Assembly: GCA_037013685.1 (NCBI GenBank)
Contig: CM072885.1
Coordinates: 67,435,785-67,499,784, forward strand
DNA length: 64,000 nucleotides
Reading direction: 5' to 3'
From: Acridotheres tristis
Lineage: Eukaryota > Chordata > Aves > Passeriformes > Sturnidae
A program made the position numbers and the translations under genes. Under the pieces are notes generated by a model. The model saw only the letters and a list, made by a program, of their open reading frames with translations, ran no database searches and had not been told where the DNA came from. Positions 51,220-62,891 of this stretch are shown here, piece after piece. Within the stretch, counting starts at the first letter, position 1; every line of letters begins with the position of its first letter.

Positions 51220-52645
51220 TCAAGTCATGAAGTATGGGAATGTCTAAGCCTGACAGTCAAGATGCAAAAAATAATCATGATTCATCTCCACAGTTGTCAA
51301 TTGGAAGTGCAGATCCTTTCTCAGCTGTAACATGCATTTCCAGCAGCAGAGGTGATGAGGAGTATGCAAGGAAGTGCAACATCCTGTTGCTGTAGCAAGT
51401 GGAAAGCAGGCATATCTCTCCCAGGACAGACAGTGGTACAACAGGTCTGTGCAGACATGGGGAGCAGATATGGCTAGAAATGGGCAAATGGCTTCTCTAG
51501 CTTGATAATTTAGTGTCATTGATTTGGTCTTTATGCTTCCAAAGGAGCAAGGAGGGAGAAAAAAGACTAATAAAAATCCCTCACTATTATAACATTCCTC
51601 CTCCATCTTCTCCCCTCATCCTTCCCGTACTCTAATCCTTATATAAAATCTTCCTGAGAAACCTGCACATAAAAGCTAAGTATCAGAAGTCTGATTTACT
51701 TGTGCTAAATAAAAATATTTATGGGTGCCAGCTGAATTGTCTCAGTGAGAGCTTTTTCACCATCCTGCCTTCTTGAAACAAGTACTGGGATTTAGCTCAC
51801 AACCCTGATATTCCTGTTTTGAAATGCTAGACTGAGGATAGTACTTTATATAAGCCCTGAGTCAGATTGTCTGTGGTAACCATTTCTGTTAACAAACCTG
51901 TCTGCAGCAGTCATATACATGTCAGCAGTGCAAATTATCAGGACATACCTGAAACACGAGAGATACTTTTTACATCAGCTGGAAAACGTTTGTAACAGTG
52001 ACTGGGCTCATTATGGGTCATAAAAATCATGTAGGAACATCTAGGAAGAATTTGTAGTCTTCTTTTTTACCTGATTGCAAGTGATTTACATTAATATTGC
52101 AACTTTGAACCAAATAGAATTCAAAGAAATTAGAAACCTTCTCAACCGGATGGTATGACTGTAAAAGCTGTGAATAATGGAGGCATATGATGCTTGAGGA
52201 CAGCAAGTAAAGAACACCTACTACAGCTGAAACTGCAGGGGTGATGCTGGGATTCAAACTAAATTGGCCTAGTTGGAGTTTGGCCGGGACTTTGGGATTC
52301 ACACCTTAGACTCTCCATGGGACTTTTAATTATTACAGTTGGTTAGACCAATTTTCTCATCCAAGAAACAGTACATTCCCTTTTTTTCATCCCACAGCCA
52401 AGGAATCTGACTGCTTACTGGCCAAGGGAAAGCAAGTGAACCCCCCTAATTTGCTTAATAACATTTTTTTTTTTTCCCCAGAGATCTTTCATGCTATACT
52501 TTCTTTCCTTGCCCTACTTACTTCTTTTACTGTTTGTTTTTTTTTGTTACTGTGATATACTAGCTCCTGAGCCTTCTTTAGTTAACAATTTTGTTACCAA
52601 TGCAAATCAACTCAGGACAGAGGGAAAATGTCAGGATTGTTACGT

Positions 52646-52665
52646 TTTTATTTATTTATTTATAG
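52646..52665. repeat. TTTA microsatellite
   Basis: About four to five TTTA units follow a T-run. Confidence 0.85.
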
Positions 52666-52970
52666 TATCAGTTTTGATCTTTAGCAGTGTATTTTATTTC
52701 TTATTTGGTGCTTCATCAGTCATTGCTACTAGAGAACAAAGAACAGGCCTTCCCAAAACACCTCCTCAGAAACAGGTTCAAGATGAGAATAAACCTGGGA
52801 GAAATACAGGTTTGGTAAGTGGAACCATAGGGCTGTAATGGTAACATTGAGGCTGCTAATCAAAATCAGTCTTTACCCTTTTTTCCCACTGCTTATAAAC
52901 CACTGAACTTGCCACTGAAGCTGAAATTTCCCAGGTTTGTTTGAAGGTGAAGTAAGTCTGGGTTTTTTTG

Positions 52971-52985
52971 CCCCCCCCCCGCCCC
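52971..52985. repeat. C homopolymer with a single G
   Basis: Ten C, one G and four C, preceded by a T7 run. This is a likely source of sequencing length error. Confidence 0.9.
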
Positions 52986-53764
52986 AGATTTTTTTCACAC
53001 TAAAAGAATTTAAAAATGGTTCAACGGTTCAGCCATTTTTATTATTTTTCCCCCACATCAGAACATGTAGAAACTATTCCCACTTCAGCAGGAGTGTTTG
53101 CTATTGCGTTCTGGATAGCACCACAGCCAAACCAGCACAGGGTTAAAATGTTTATATTTAGCATGAAAACATCTAGCTGAAAAATGCCTTTGAGTGCTCC
53201 AGTGGAATCTGATTTTGGTTTGACTGAATTTTGACCCTGAGGAAATTCCACTGTGCATAAGCACAGTGCATTCTGTATGGCTGTGTCCACTGGGCTCAGA
53301 GTGTGCATGGAGGAGGAAGGCAAGGTTAATGTGTTTGTGCTTAGCTGATGTCCTTGTCCCAGCACAATCTTTAGGGGCCTCAGTAATGCCCTGGGAGAGC
53401 AGTGCTCAGGTGGGTGGTGCTTCTCCCACATCTGTGGCTGAACAGTCCTTGCAGTCTTAGGGCCCTCCTGTGTCTTGAGGAATGACCTCAATGCCTAATG
53501 AGCATTTCTTGAGCATTTTGGATTGGTCCAACAGCCTGTGCCTCATTGGCCAGGGTGAGAATTGGGTGTGGTGAGGGTACCCAGGGTCAGACACAGCCCA
53601 GTCATCAGTAGGTCTGTGGTGATGTGGCAGGTCCAAGGTCAAGTTTTGCAGTCAGCCTCCAGGGTCCAGATCAAGCATGTCCATGGCCACATAAAGGGGA
53701 AAGCAGGGCTGGAGACCAGCACTCTTACAGTGTTGCTGGGGCAGGCTGGGGGTAGAGCCTGGGG

Positions 53765-53825
53765 GACCTTCATGTCTGGAAATATTTAAGACCTGCCTGG
53801 AAAAGGCTCAAATCAACCTTATCTG
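53765..53825 (+). repeat. Possible short CR1-like scrap
   Basis: The run cttcatgtctggaaatattt followed by aagacctgcctggaaaaggc and tcaaatcaacctt resembles the CR1 3' segment (consensus idea: tggagatattcaag, then acctgcctgga, then caacct). It is only about 60 bases and the terminal repeats are missing, so chance similarity cannot be excluded. Confidence 0.3.
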
Positions 53826-56157
53826 CCTCTGAAAATGGCCCTTCTTTGAGCAGAGTTGGAGGAAAGACATCCAGCCTTCCCTCCCAGTCTAGGTTAGTCT
53901 GCTTCTGCAAAGCCTGCTGGTTTTACTTTTGCACTGGCAGTGGATGCAGGATATCCTGTCACTGTGAATGTTACTCACTCAGGCTCTACACTGTGTGTGA
54001 CAGAAAACCAAGCAGAGAGAGATGCACCCACCAGAGGTGACATCCTCCTTACAGAGCAGCTGAAAACTCTTACACACACTCCATGTTCTACCCAGAGCAG
54101 CCAGTGGAGTCCACAGAAAAACGGCGAAAATTTGATCAAATCTATGTCACCTGATCGTCCCTTAGGCTGAGGATAAAAATTGCTGCTCTGCTGGTTAAAA
54201 TCAGAATGGGTATAACGGGAGCTGCCAATAAAAATGTTACAGTGAGATATGTAAAGTCCTTTAGTAAGATTTCCTGCAATGTGGATAGACAAAGAAGAGA
54301 AAGAATTAAAAATAAAGAGTTAAAAATATCTTTAGGTGTAGAGAAAAAGGTGGCATCAGGAATAGAACAATGCAAACTTTGATAAGGTGTTCAACCTAAA
54401 AGAGCAGTTTTATGCCTCATTTTAATGCATTTCCTGATGATGAGTATGCAAAGACGTCATTTTAACACTCTTTGACAAAGTTGGTTATATAGCATTTATG
54501 TAAGAGACTGATTTCTTCTGTGAATTTTTAAAAAAAGTCTAACTGGTGAATTTAGGCATGTGTATAAAAGAAGAAAGTTTCTAAATTTAAATCCTTCATC
54601 TTTCTTTATTCTGAAGTTGTGGTAGCGCCTGGCTCATCAGATTTGGAGCCCTCTTAGAAACTGTGGGAAAATTTCTAAGAGAGAATAAACTTCTACTAGT
54701 ACTTCTAAAGTACTAGTAAATGTGAAAAGGTGCTCAGAAGCTTAGGAGGCAAGGTCTATTTACAGCTAGAAGATTTGGACTCTTAAGGGCTTATAGCACT
54801 TTTGAAAATGAGATAAGTAAAAAGCTTCTAAGTAATTTGGGCACTACATAAAATCATATCTAATTTCCACCTTTTTGCTCTGATATCAACACCAATCATA
54901 AGATTATTTATTATCTAGTTGATAGCAGAACTGGTTTTATGTGGAACAAATCCAAGAGATAGAGATATGTTTCAGAAGTGAATCAAGTAATTGAATAGTG
55001 TTTAAGTATGGGAGGCAATACACATCCTTGGTTTCAGCAAAATTAAATGCATTGGTTCTGTAATAATTATTTCCAGACTGGATGTTGTTCTCAGCTGAAT
55101 GTTCATCCCTTGGAAATTAGTGGAACTGTGTTTGATGGACTTGGTGCAGTAGCAGCCAGAGTCCATGTAGGCTTGCACAGTCTTGGGAATCATAAATTAT
55201 TCCTCTGTAGCCAGAGGAAGGAGGCGAAGGTAACAATGAACAAACACACTCATGGTTCAAACAGAACCCCAGAATAACATAATTTTGTTTGAAATCAGAT
55301 GATTTTGGAATATACTTGGCAAGAAGGGTTAAGTACAGACTTCCTCATCACTTCAATAGATCAGACATATGCTAATCCCATCCTGCCTGGAGCAAGATGT
55401 CAGCTCTCTTAGAGTGCACTGTTATCGGGCCCTGGTTTCACACAACTGCTGCTGGGGCTGACAGGAGAAAAGACAACTTTCCTTTCTACAGAAGATCTCA
55501 GTGGCACAGCAATTAGTGGGTCAGAGAGAGGCAGCTTCTTTCATGGAAGCTCTGAGTCTGCTATGGCTGTATTGGAGACACTCTTCAAAGGGTTATGATC
55601 TCAGGGCTGGCTGGCTCTGATGCCCCTTTATATTCTCAACTCTCCAAGAGTTTCTCTGGAAACTCTGCAACATTCAGCTGTCCCTGCCCCATTTCCCTGC
55701 CTTTAGAAAGTCCAAGGGAAAACTGGTTTCTTGGAATCCAGGCTTTATGCCAGATGGGATTTGGGACATGCAGAGATGCTGAACAATAGGCAGCAAGTGA
55801 GCAGGGGTGATTGCCAGCTGCTCCAGAGAGCAGGAGAGGTGTCCACAGGCCATGACACCCTTCTTGGCTCCTCACCTCCTCCAACTGCAGCACCGGGAGC
55901 AAAGGCAGCCAGGCAGCTCGAGGACTCAGGATTGGTTCTTACAGGGGTGCCTGCCCTTAGAGAGGGAGACATCAGAGCTTTGGCTGGATCAGCCTCCAGT
56001 TCTGATCCACCACTGGAGGAGACCTCTGACAGCCCAGGCTCCCCAGACATTTAAAATGCAGCTCAGGGCAATGAGTATAGCGAACAATAAACATGATCAT
56101 AAATCAAAATATAATATAACCAAATAAAACAAGCGAAACGTTGCGTTTTGTTCACAG

Positions 56158-56446
56158 TGACGATCCCAGCGGTTCCACAAGCAAGAAAGCCGGGTGTGAA
56201 ACGGAGGATCCGAAGGAGGCCGGCAGACAGAGTGGCCAGGAAGGCAGGTCCGACACGCTGACGCTAAAAGCCCAGCATGAGGAGCTCCAAGAAGAGCAGG
56301 CAGCGGGGTGTTCCCCTCTGGTGCAGAAGGCGAGCCTCCACCACACGGGCTCCCCAGTGAGAGTGCAGCGCAGCAAAGGGACGGCCTCGTGTTCCCATGC
56401 AGCTGCCTCCGATTATGAGCTCTCCCTTGACCTAAAGAATAAACAG
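56158..56446 (+). CDS. IQSEC3: IQSEC3 internal coding exon (289 nt) upstream of the IQ motif
   Basis: This exon continues the linker of IQSEC3. The acceptor is gttcacag ending at 56157, with a poor pyrimidine tract, and the donor is CAG|GTACCA at 56447. Read with the two bases from the 81-nt exon it opens SDDPSGSTSKKAG and closes ASDYELSLDLKNKQ. The closing motif is the highly conserved IQSEC block just before the IQ motif, and it joins in phase 0 to [10 protein letters not shown] at 62892. The middle (residues about 14-80) is acidic and glutamine-rich with little recognisable structure, as in the equivalent part of the human protein. The exon is clearly richer in CpG than the introns around it. 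The open frame also extends upstream to an ATG at 56141, inside the intron, and downstream 50 codons to a TGA at 56597-56599. I do not take either extension as the normal coding boundary. The donor is weak at positions +4 to +6. Confidence 0.94.
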
Positions 56447-59400
56447 GTACCAAGGCTTCCTCCTCCTCAGGCTGTGGGAGAAGGGGATGGGACGGGTGGG
56501 ACTGCATTTGCACCGTGGTGGAATGACTCTCAGCAGATGCATCAGCCTTTTGTTCACCTAGAGCTTTTGCCCTGCCTAACCTGCCCTTTGGGTACGTGAG
56601 GCTGATGGAGGAAGCAGCTTCCCCACCTCTGGCTGAGTCACCCTTTCACCCAAACCTGCTGGTGTCTGCTCCTCGTTGCCTGGATTCAGTGGTCCAAAAT
56701 GGACCCAGAAACTCAGTTGTGAGTGTAGGCTTAGAGATGGATTGCAGGCAGCCAAGAGCAGCAGCATCCAAGGGTAGTGGCTTGCTCACAAGTGTACAGT
56801 GTCTGTAGAGCTCCCAGCAACTGGTTGTTTCAAATGACCTCCCTCATGGGAGAGTCTCCAAGAACCATCTTGCCATCTTGGATCATGCAGGACAGGCCCC
56901 CATCACACTTCTGCATTAGCATGAGCTTTCAAGAGGAAGTGGGGTTTATTCAATGGGTGTCCTGCACAGCATCTACCACGATGTTTGTGCACTGCTGCCA
57001 CCACTGCCCTGAGTCCAGAGGAGGATGCTGAAGAGATAGGCAAATTTACCAGGCTGAGAGAAAATTATTCCGTCTTAGAAGTTGCAAGCCTTGCCTTCTG
57101 TGCCTGAGGCTACAGCCTAACTCCAGAGCACAAGTGTGCTTGTCTCTAGCTGCATCTCCCAATGGACTCCCAGCAGGAGACAGTGGGACAGGAGCTAAGC
57201 AGCTGGCCTCCTCCCTCACAGGTGGAATGTGTCCCCTCCCTCCTCATCCCTGCAGATTAGAGTCCAGGACAGCTGTTGTGCAAAAACAGAACCTAATGCA
57301 TAATTTGTGTCTTTTCCCTGGGAAGGCAGCTCAACCAGAGGCTGTAGGATCTGCAGACCCTGCAGCCTGTGAGGTGAGGAGGACAAGTGAACACTAGTGG
57401 CAGTGTCCAGATTATGTTCAGGGGGAGAATTCCGTGGAAGCTGTGCTATTGCAGCTGAAGGGTCTCAGCTAATGAGGTTTCCACAGAAGAAGCTGCTACT
57501 TCTGGGACATCTCTACCACTTCCCTCAAAGCACAGATGCTGTCCCTAGACATACATGTCAGATCAGTGACCCAATAGATTTCTGAGCAAAAGAGACACCT
57601 TGGCTCTTTAGTTCTGTCTTTCTCAAAATACTGCATACTCAGCTCAGACAGAATTCTTGCTTCACACCAGGAAAAAAAAATAAGGGAGACTAATTAACTG
57701 GCTTCACAAGCTAATGTGACATATCTTCAGGGTGGACCACATCTTGACTGCTATATACGGGCTTAGCCTCCTCAGTATCCTAGAGCTGCTCTGGTTTGTC
57801 CTGGGGATTGTCTGTCCTGTGTTATTTTAGATTTAAGGTCATGTTGCCATATCATTGTTCTTGCAGCAGAGGCCAAATCTGCCCTGGATGCATGTGAACA
57901 AGACAGACATGTTTAGCTGATTGTTCCTTAATGTCTGGTGCCTCCCAGACCTGACCTTGCAGGGACTGAGCCTATCTCCTTGGTGAAACCAGTTTTCTTA
58001 CAGCAAAGGGGCCCTGCAATTTGTGGGCCCCTCCAGACTCATGGATGTCTTCAGTGAATTGCCTCCATCTCTGGAAGGGGGGATTTTCAGGCAGTGAAGA
58101 GTACTAATTCTTCCACACTTGCACTGTAGTTTATGTTTTTATGGGTATTCCTATCAATTTACACATCATGTAGCTTTCTTAATTAAATGGGAAGAAGGGT
58201 GATAGGATCTGCACAGCCCTGTCCCAGTAGAATCCTACTTATAGCAGAACTTGTAATACAGGAATAGAACTTACAGTAAGAGAAAGGGGTGGAAGGAGAC
58301 ATTTTTAGTCTCACTGCACGACTGAAGTCACATTTACCTTTTGAGAGAGGACTGAGTGCTAGTAAGGAAGAAGGGTAAAGTGCAGCCTCCTCTGCAAAGC
58401 TTGCACCAGTTGTTGCCCCTCAGCATCATCCTAGAGAGTTGGTGAGTGGCTTCATGGCTCTCCTTGCTCCCTACCCCATGAAACAGAGAATTCTGACAGT
58501 GCACAGAGCAGAAGAACTTTATGCTGGGAGGTTGGAATAGAGACTCACGTACTAAAGTTCCCCTGTGCTTAGACTCAATTGTAATGTTGGGAAAATGCAG
58601 AGGGCCACAGGAAAGAGGAGCATGCTTGCAGTCACACATGCTCCTGGGCTGGGCTGAGGGGCAGCAGGTGTCCCATGGATGAAGGAAAACTCCATTAACA
58701 AATATCCCTTATAGCAATGTCCTTCCATTGTGAGAGGCTGGAGGGAGGGAAAAGCATTAAGAATGAGTGATAGAGAATATGTATGCTTTATTTTTTATGT
58801 TTTGTTTGGTTGGTTTTTGTTGTTGTTTTTTATGAGGCCTGCATTGCCTTGAGTGACACAGATTCTGTCCCTGAGCCTGATTCTTTTCTGGTTGTAACAC
58901 GGTGGCACATCACCCTGTTCTGTGGCAACATGGGTGGAAAACCAGTGCTAACTGAGAATAAGATCAAGCTGTGGTCTCTCCTGGCAGATTTATAAATTTA
59001 TGTCTATGGGCAACAAAGCCATGGGGAGTGCACCTCAAATGTTTGGCCCTCCCCAGGCCTGCAGCTTGGCTTGCCTTTTGGCTTACTTTGACCTTGTTAA
59101 ATCTCCCTACATATGCAATCCCTCATGGCAGTGAATATTTCACAGCCATTTCTAATTCAAGGCCTGAATTGCTCAGAAGGAGTGTTCATACTGAGGCCCA
59201 GAAAATGTATTAAGCTAATTATTCTTTGAAATCCCCCCGACCCCCCTCCTTCTTTTCCCTTCCTTTGGTGCTGGCTGTCAGATCATTCCCCAGAGAAGAG
59301 TAGCTTTAAGTAGGCAATTACTTGTGATTCATGGAGTTTATTAGGAGCAAGAGAAGGCCAATCATGCCTGGCCTTTCTTGCCTCTCAGATGGGAAGAGAA

Positions 59401-62400
59401 GGTTCCTCCAGCCATCCAGACATACATATCCATTACCCATGACTGTTGTGGTGCTAACAGATGCCCTTTCCTCCTCTGGAGAGGAACAACACAGGCTACA
59501 GCTGTGTGAAATGCTTAATTCCTTTGGACTGTCAGCTCCATCTGACAGCAAATGAGTATGTCTCAGTCATCAATAAGCAGCAAAGAAAAAGAGATAGAGA
59601 CCCACTGGTACCAAACAAGGGTGGGGAGGGCACTTTTCTCTATGGGGATGGTGCATCTGGCTCTGCCAGTCTTCTCAAGCATCCCTTGGAACAGTCCCTG
59701 TCCTTGTTCTACCTGCTGAAAGATACTGTAGGATTCCCCTTGCTTTGGACAAGGCCAGTTGGCAGTGAAGCACATGCAGAACCCAGCCTTGCACCCCTGG
59801 TATGAGCTGGAAAACAGATTAGCTGGGGAGTCCTCTCCCTTCAGATTAGTTCTGCTCCTTAAAGGACTAAGGAGTCCTTTGGAAGGACTGAGATTATGGA
59901 CTGCAAAAAGCTGGTGAAGTTTTTATCGAGGTACTGATAGCTTGTTTTGTTCCTTTAGACTTACAGAAGAATCTCTCCTTACTAGCTATTAAAGTCTGTC
60001 ATTTTTGGCACTGTCCTTGCATGAGATAAACTGGCCTTTTACTTCAGATCAGCAATGACATCTTGTCTTGGCCTCTAATAAGATCAGAGCGTATGAATTT
60101 CATGTTTTCAGAATGGCTGTCACCTCCTTGGAAACCTCAGATAATTGTAAGGTTCTTGCTTCTGCTTTATTTTGCATTTTACTGTTATTCTGTCCCTCCC
60201 ATTTGTTCCTCTTTCCCTCCTTACACGATTAGCTCTACATTGTAATTAACCAGATCATTATTTTAAGTGCTCATGGTCAGTTGTCAGTAATAACTGTCTG
60301 GGTTGGGCCTTTGCAGCTTGCTGATCTAATTTACATTTATCTGCATGAGCCTTCCTCCTGAAGGAATGGGCCAAGGGATAGTTCAGTCTCTTTCCAGGCA
60401 GCCCAACTTTAAATACATGTGTCAGGAGTGTTGGTTTCATGATGGGATTTAAGATGTCTTTGTTTATCGAAAACTGGCAGGTCTTGTGGTAAATGACACT
60501 GTATCCATGATTATTGTGCAGGTGATTTTCAACAACATTTATGTAGACCTTTTCTGGGAGAGCAGCAGTGAAAGTATTAGGAAAATGTCCTTTAAATTAG
60601 GGGTAAGCAGAGCTCTGAGCCAGCTACCTCTGCGACTGCAGTGGCCAAGCCCATCACTAAGAAAATTGCTGGTGTTTGTTAGTGCTGGGCTTTGATGTTT
60701 GCCTTGGACAGACAGTGAGCTCAAGGGCAAGGCAGACAGAAAACAGAAGCCTACCTGATGTTTGAGCACAAGGGAAAGGTCCCTGCTTCATGTCCAGAGA
60801 GGGAAATATGAAAGGATGTGCTCCCCATCCCACTCTCTTCCATAAATGTCAGCCTCCCAGTACTTGCTCCACAGCCAGGATACCAGTGCAGGCACAAAAA
60901 GGCTGAGCTTATGTTGTTCCTCTCTGCCTGTCATCTCCCAAGGTCACATTATCTTCTTCTACTTCCAGAGGAGTTAGTATGGGAAAGATGCCAGAGGTCA
61001 TTTACACTTCTCAAAGCTGTCAGACCAGGTTTCACGTGTACCTACATCACTCACTGGTGGTTTTATCTGTAACTTACGTCATGTTATTAAAAAGAAGAAG
61101 GAAGCAGGTGACACGATGTGACTCTGTGAGCTGAGGCTCGTGCCTCAGTCTCACTTTGGCTGTGAAACCAATTTGCACTTGAACTCAGATCTTGTGGAGC
61201 TCAGTTTTGCAAACTGAGTACTGAAGGCATGGTGAGGGACAAGTGGTATGTCTGGGGATGAGGATACAGTCCATAAAACTCCTCCTTTGGTTCTGCTAAC
61301 GAGCTGATATTCACCACATGATGCAGTGAATCCTCTGCTAATTCAGGACTGACTTCACCAGACTCTCAGTCCTGCCCTTCATATTTTTTTTTTTTTGTTT
61401 CTCCATATGTGTGCACTCACATATTAACACTACAGTCTGCACCTGCACTCTGCCCTGTGGAGTGCCAGTGATGTAGAGTTTAGCTCATAGTTCAGCCTAA
61501 ACCTCAGTGAAGGCAGTTTGAGTTCATTCTTCTAATTTTTTGAACTCCATCTTCCTCCTTCATCTTCACACTGTCCCCCTTGTCGTCTGTCAGTCAACCA
61601 AATCATCTGTCATTCTCCTGGAACTTGTTAGTGAAAACCCAGCTGCAGAGGAGGAGTGGGGGGATTACCAGGAAGTTTAAATTCTAGACTGCAGGAACAA
61701 CCATCCATACCTGCTTTGCTGAAGCCAGTTGAGATGGTGTGTGTTGATGTATTTACATGTGTTTGTCATTTTCAGCTCAGGTAAATCCTCCTTCTATGTG
61801 TTTTTATTATCTTGTCTCAACATTTAAAATTCCGATTTTTTTACCTTTCAAAGCTGAAAGTCTTTCTTTTTCTGCGTATTTTTCTTTTCATTGCTGGCTG
61901 ACACCTAAAAAACTCAGATATCAAAAAGGAAGACACTTTGGGATTCAGAGTACTTTTTAAAAGACACAAGCTCAGAACAAACCCAGCCTCCACTAAATTA
62001 AATGGAAGTTTATATTTCTTGTCAAGTGCTAGATCAAGCCAGCATTCTCTGCATTTAAAAATTAAATTTTCTTCCCCTTTTCTGAATGATTTCTCTTTTC
62101 ACTGAGAGTATTTCCTAAGGTCGATAAGGAGTGGAAAAGCATTAGTAAAACTCTGAGACAAGAGGTAATGCTTGACATTACCAGAGCACCACTGAGCAGG
62201 AAGACACATTGCTGGAACGTTGTATTTGCAGTGATGAACTTGCCCCAAAGGCCATCAGAAGTGACTCAGCAAGGGAAGGGTGTGGATGCTGGTGAGATCC
62301 AGGGAAAACAGAAGTTTGAGTTTTCCCAAGCCACTCAAAGGAAAACAGAAGGGAAAGAATTAATAACAAAGTTTAGCACCTGGTGTTGTGGACAGGAGGA

Positions 62401-62891
62401 GTCTGTGAGGAACGTGATGTTTTAGTAAAAGCATGTTTGCAAGAGGTGCTGCCTTCCTTAGACCAATGAGCTTATTCTATCCTTGGTTCAGCGAACCAGT
62501 CTATAAAAATGTGCCTACTCCTGCAATAAATTGCTTCTTCTGCTTTCTGGATGAAGCCTGTGTTGCTGTATTTTTTTGCTGTTCCCTAGTCTTACAGCAA
62601 CAGAAGGGCACCTGCAGACTCCAGCTTTTATGACTGGCATTCTAGGAAGGGGCAGGATCCTGTAACAGCTGTGAGGAAGCTCGTGGTGCTGATGATTTTG
62701 CCAGTCATGCCCAAATGGGAACCTTCTGTTGAAATCAGGAGCATGGCACTGCAGGGAAAAGCTAATTCAGTGTCACAAGTTCCTTTGACAGTCATTGAAG
62801 ACTAATCAGTACAGGAGGTGGGGCAACAAGAAGCCATCAGGAGGCAATTAGCAAAACCTAACAAAGTAACTCTCTGTTCTCTGTTTTTCAG
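56447..62891 (+). other. IQSEC3: IQSEC3 intron between the 289-nt and 1079-nt exons (phase 0)
   Basis: The intron runs from the weak donor GTACCA to the strong acceptor ctctgtttttcag and is about 6.4 kb long. The exon frame stays open for its first 150 bases and then meets TGA at 56597. Apart from a probable LTR remnant near 62.5 kb and short T-runs (61386-61396) I see no gene. Some stretches (59090-59290 and 60060-60460) look like ordered, possibly conserved, non-coding sequence. Confidence 0.92.
62430..62580 (+). mobile_element. Possible short-R ERV LTR remnant
   Basis: A TATA-like CTATAAAAATG at 62501-62511 is followed about 15 bases later by AATAAA at 62525-62530 and then ttgcttcttctgctttctgg. 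Close spacing of TATA and polyadenylation signal is characteristic of short-R retroviral LTRs. The preceding GACCAATGAGCTTATTCTAT looks like a CCAAT-bearing U3. No flanking duplication was found. It lies in sense orientation about 300 bases before the 1079-nt exon. Confidence 0.42.

Larger units (their letters stand above)
38019..56157 (+). other. IQSEC3: IQSEC3 intron between the 81-nt and 289-nt exons (phase 2)
   Basis: The intron is bounded by the donor GTGGGA and the acceptor gttcacag, and both neighbours join in frame. It is about 18.1 kb long. It contains a solo ERVL-type LTR in antisense orientation, a possible CR1 scrap near 53.8 kb, two homeodomain-site-rich candidate enhancers and short simple repeats. 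I see no other coding exon. The 3' end has a short pyrimidine tract, and AT-rich sequence around 56085-56130 (for example tataacc) could supply the branch point. Confidence 0.9.
51225..56157. other. Intron 2, last part, without genes
   Basis: It holds a possible CR1 scrap, a C-run and a TTTA repeat. Overlapping frames on both strands at 55731-56127 are GC-driven and resemble no family. An isolated AGACGTCA (near 54453) is a CRE-like variant. Confidence 0.7.

Noticed and set aside
53042..53491. 149-codon minus-strand frame
   Set aside because: No recognisable family and within chance expectation for the window.
55731..56127. Overlapping 101-107-codon frames on both strands before the 289-nt exon
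   Set aside because: Several frames are open together in a GC-richer stretch, which points to composition. None joins the IQSEC3 frame.
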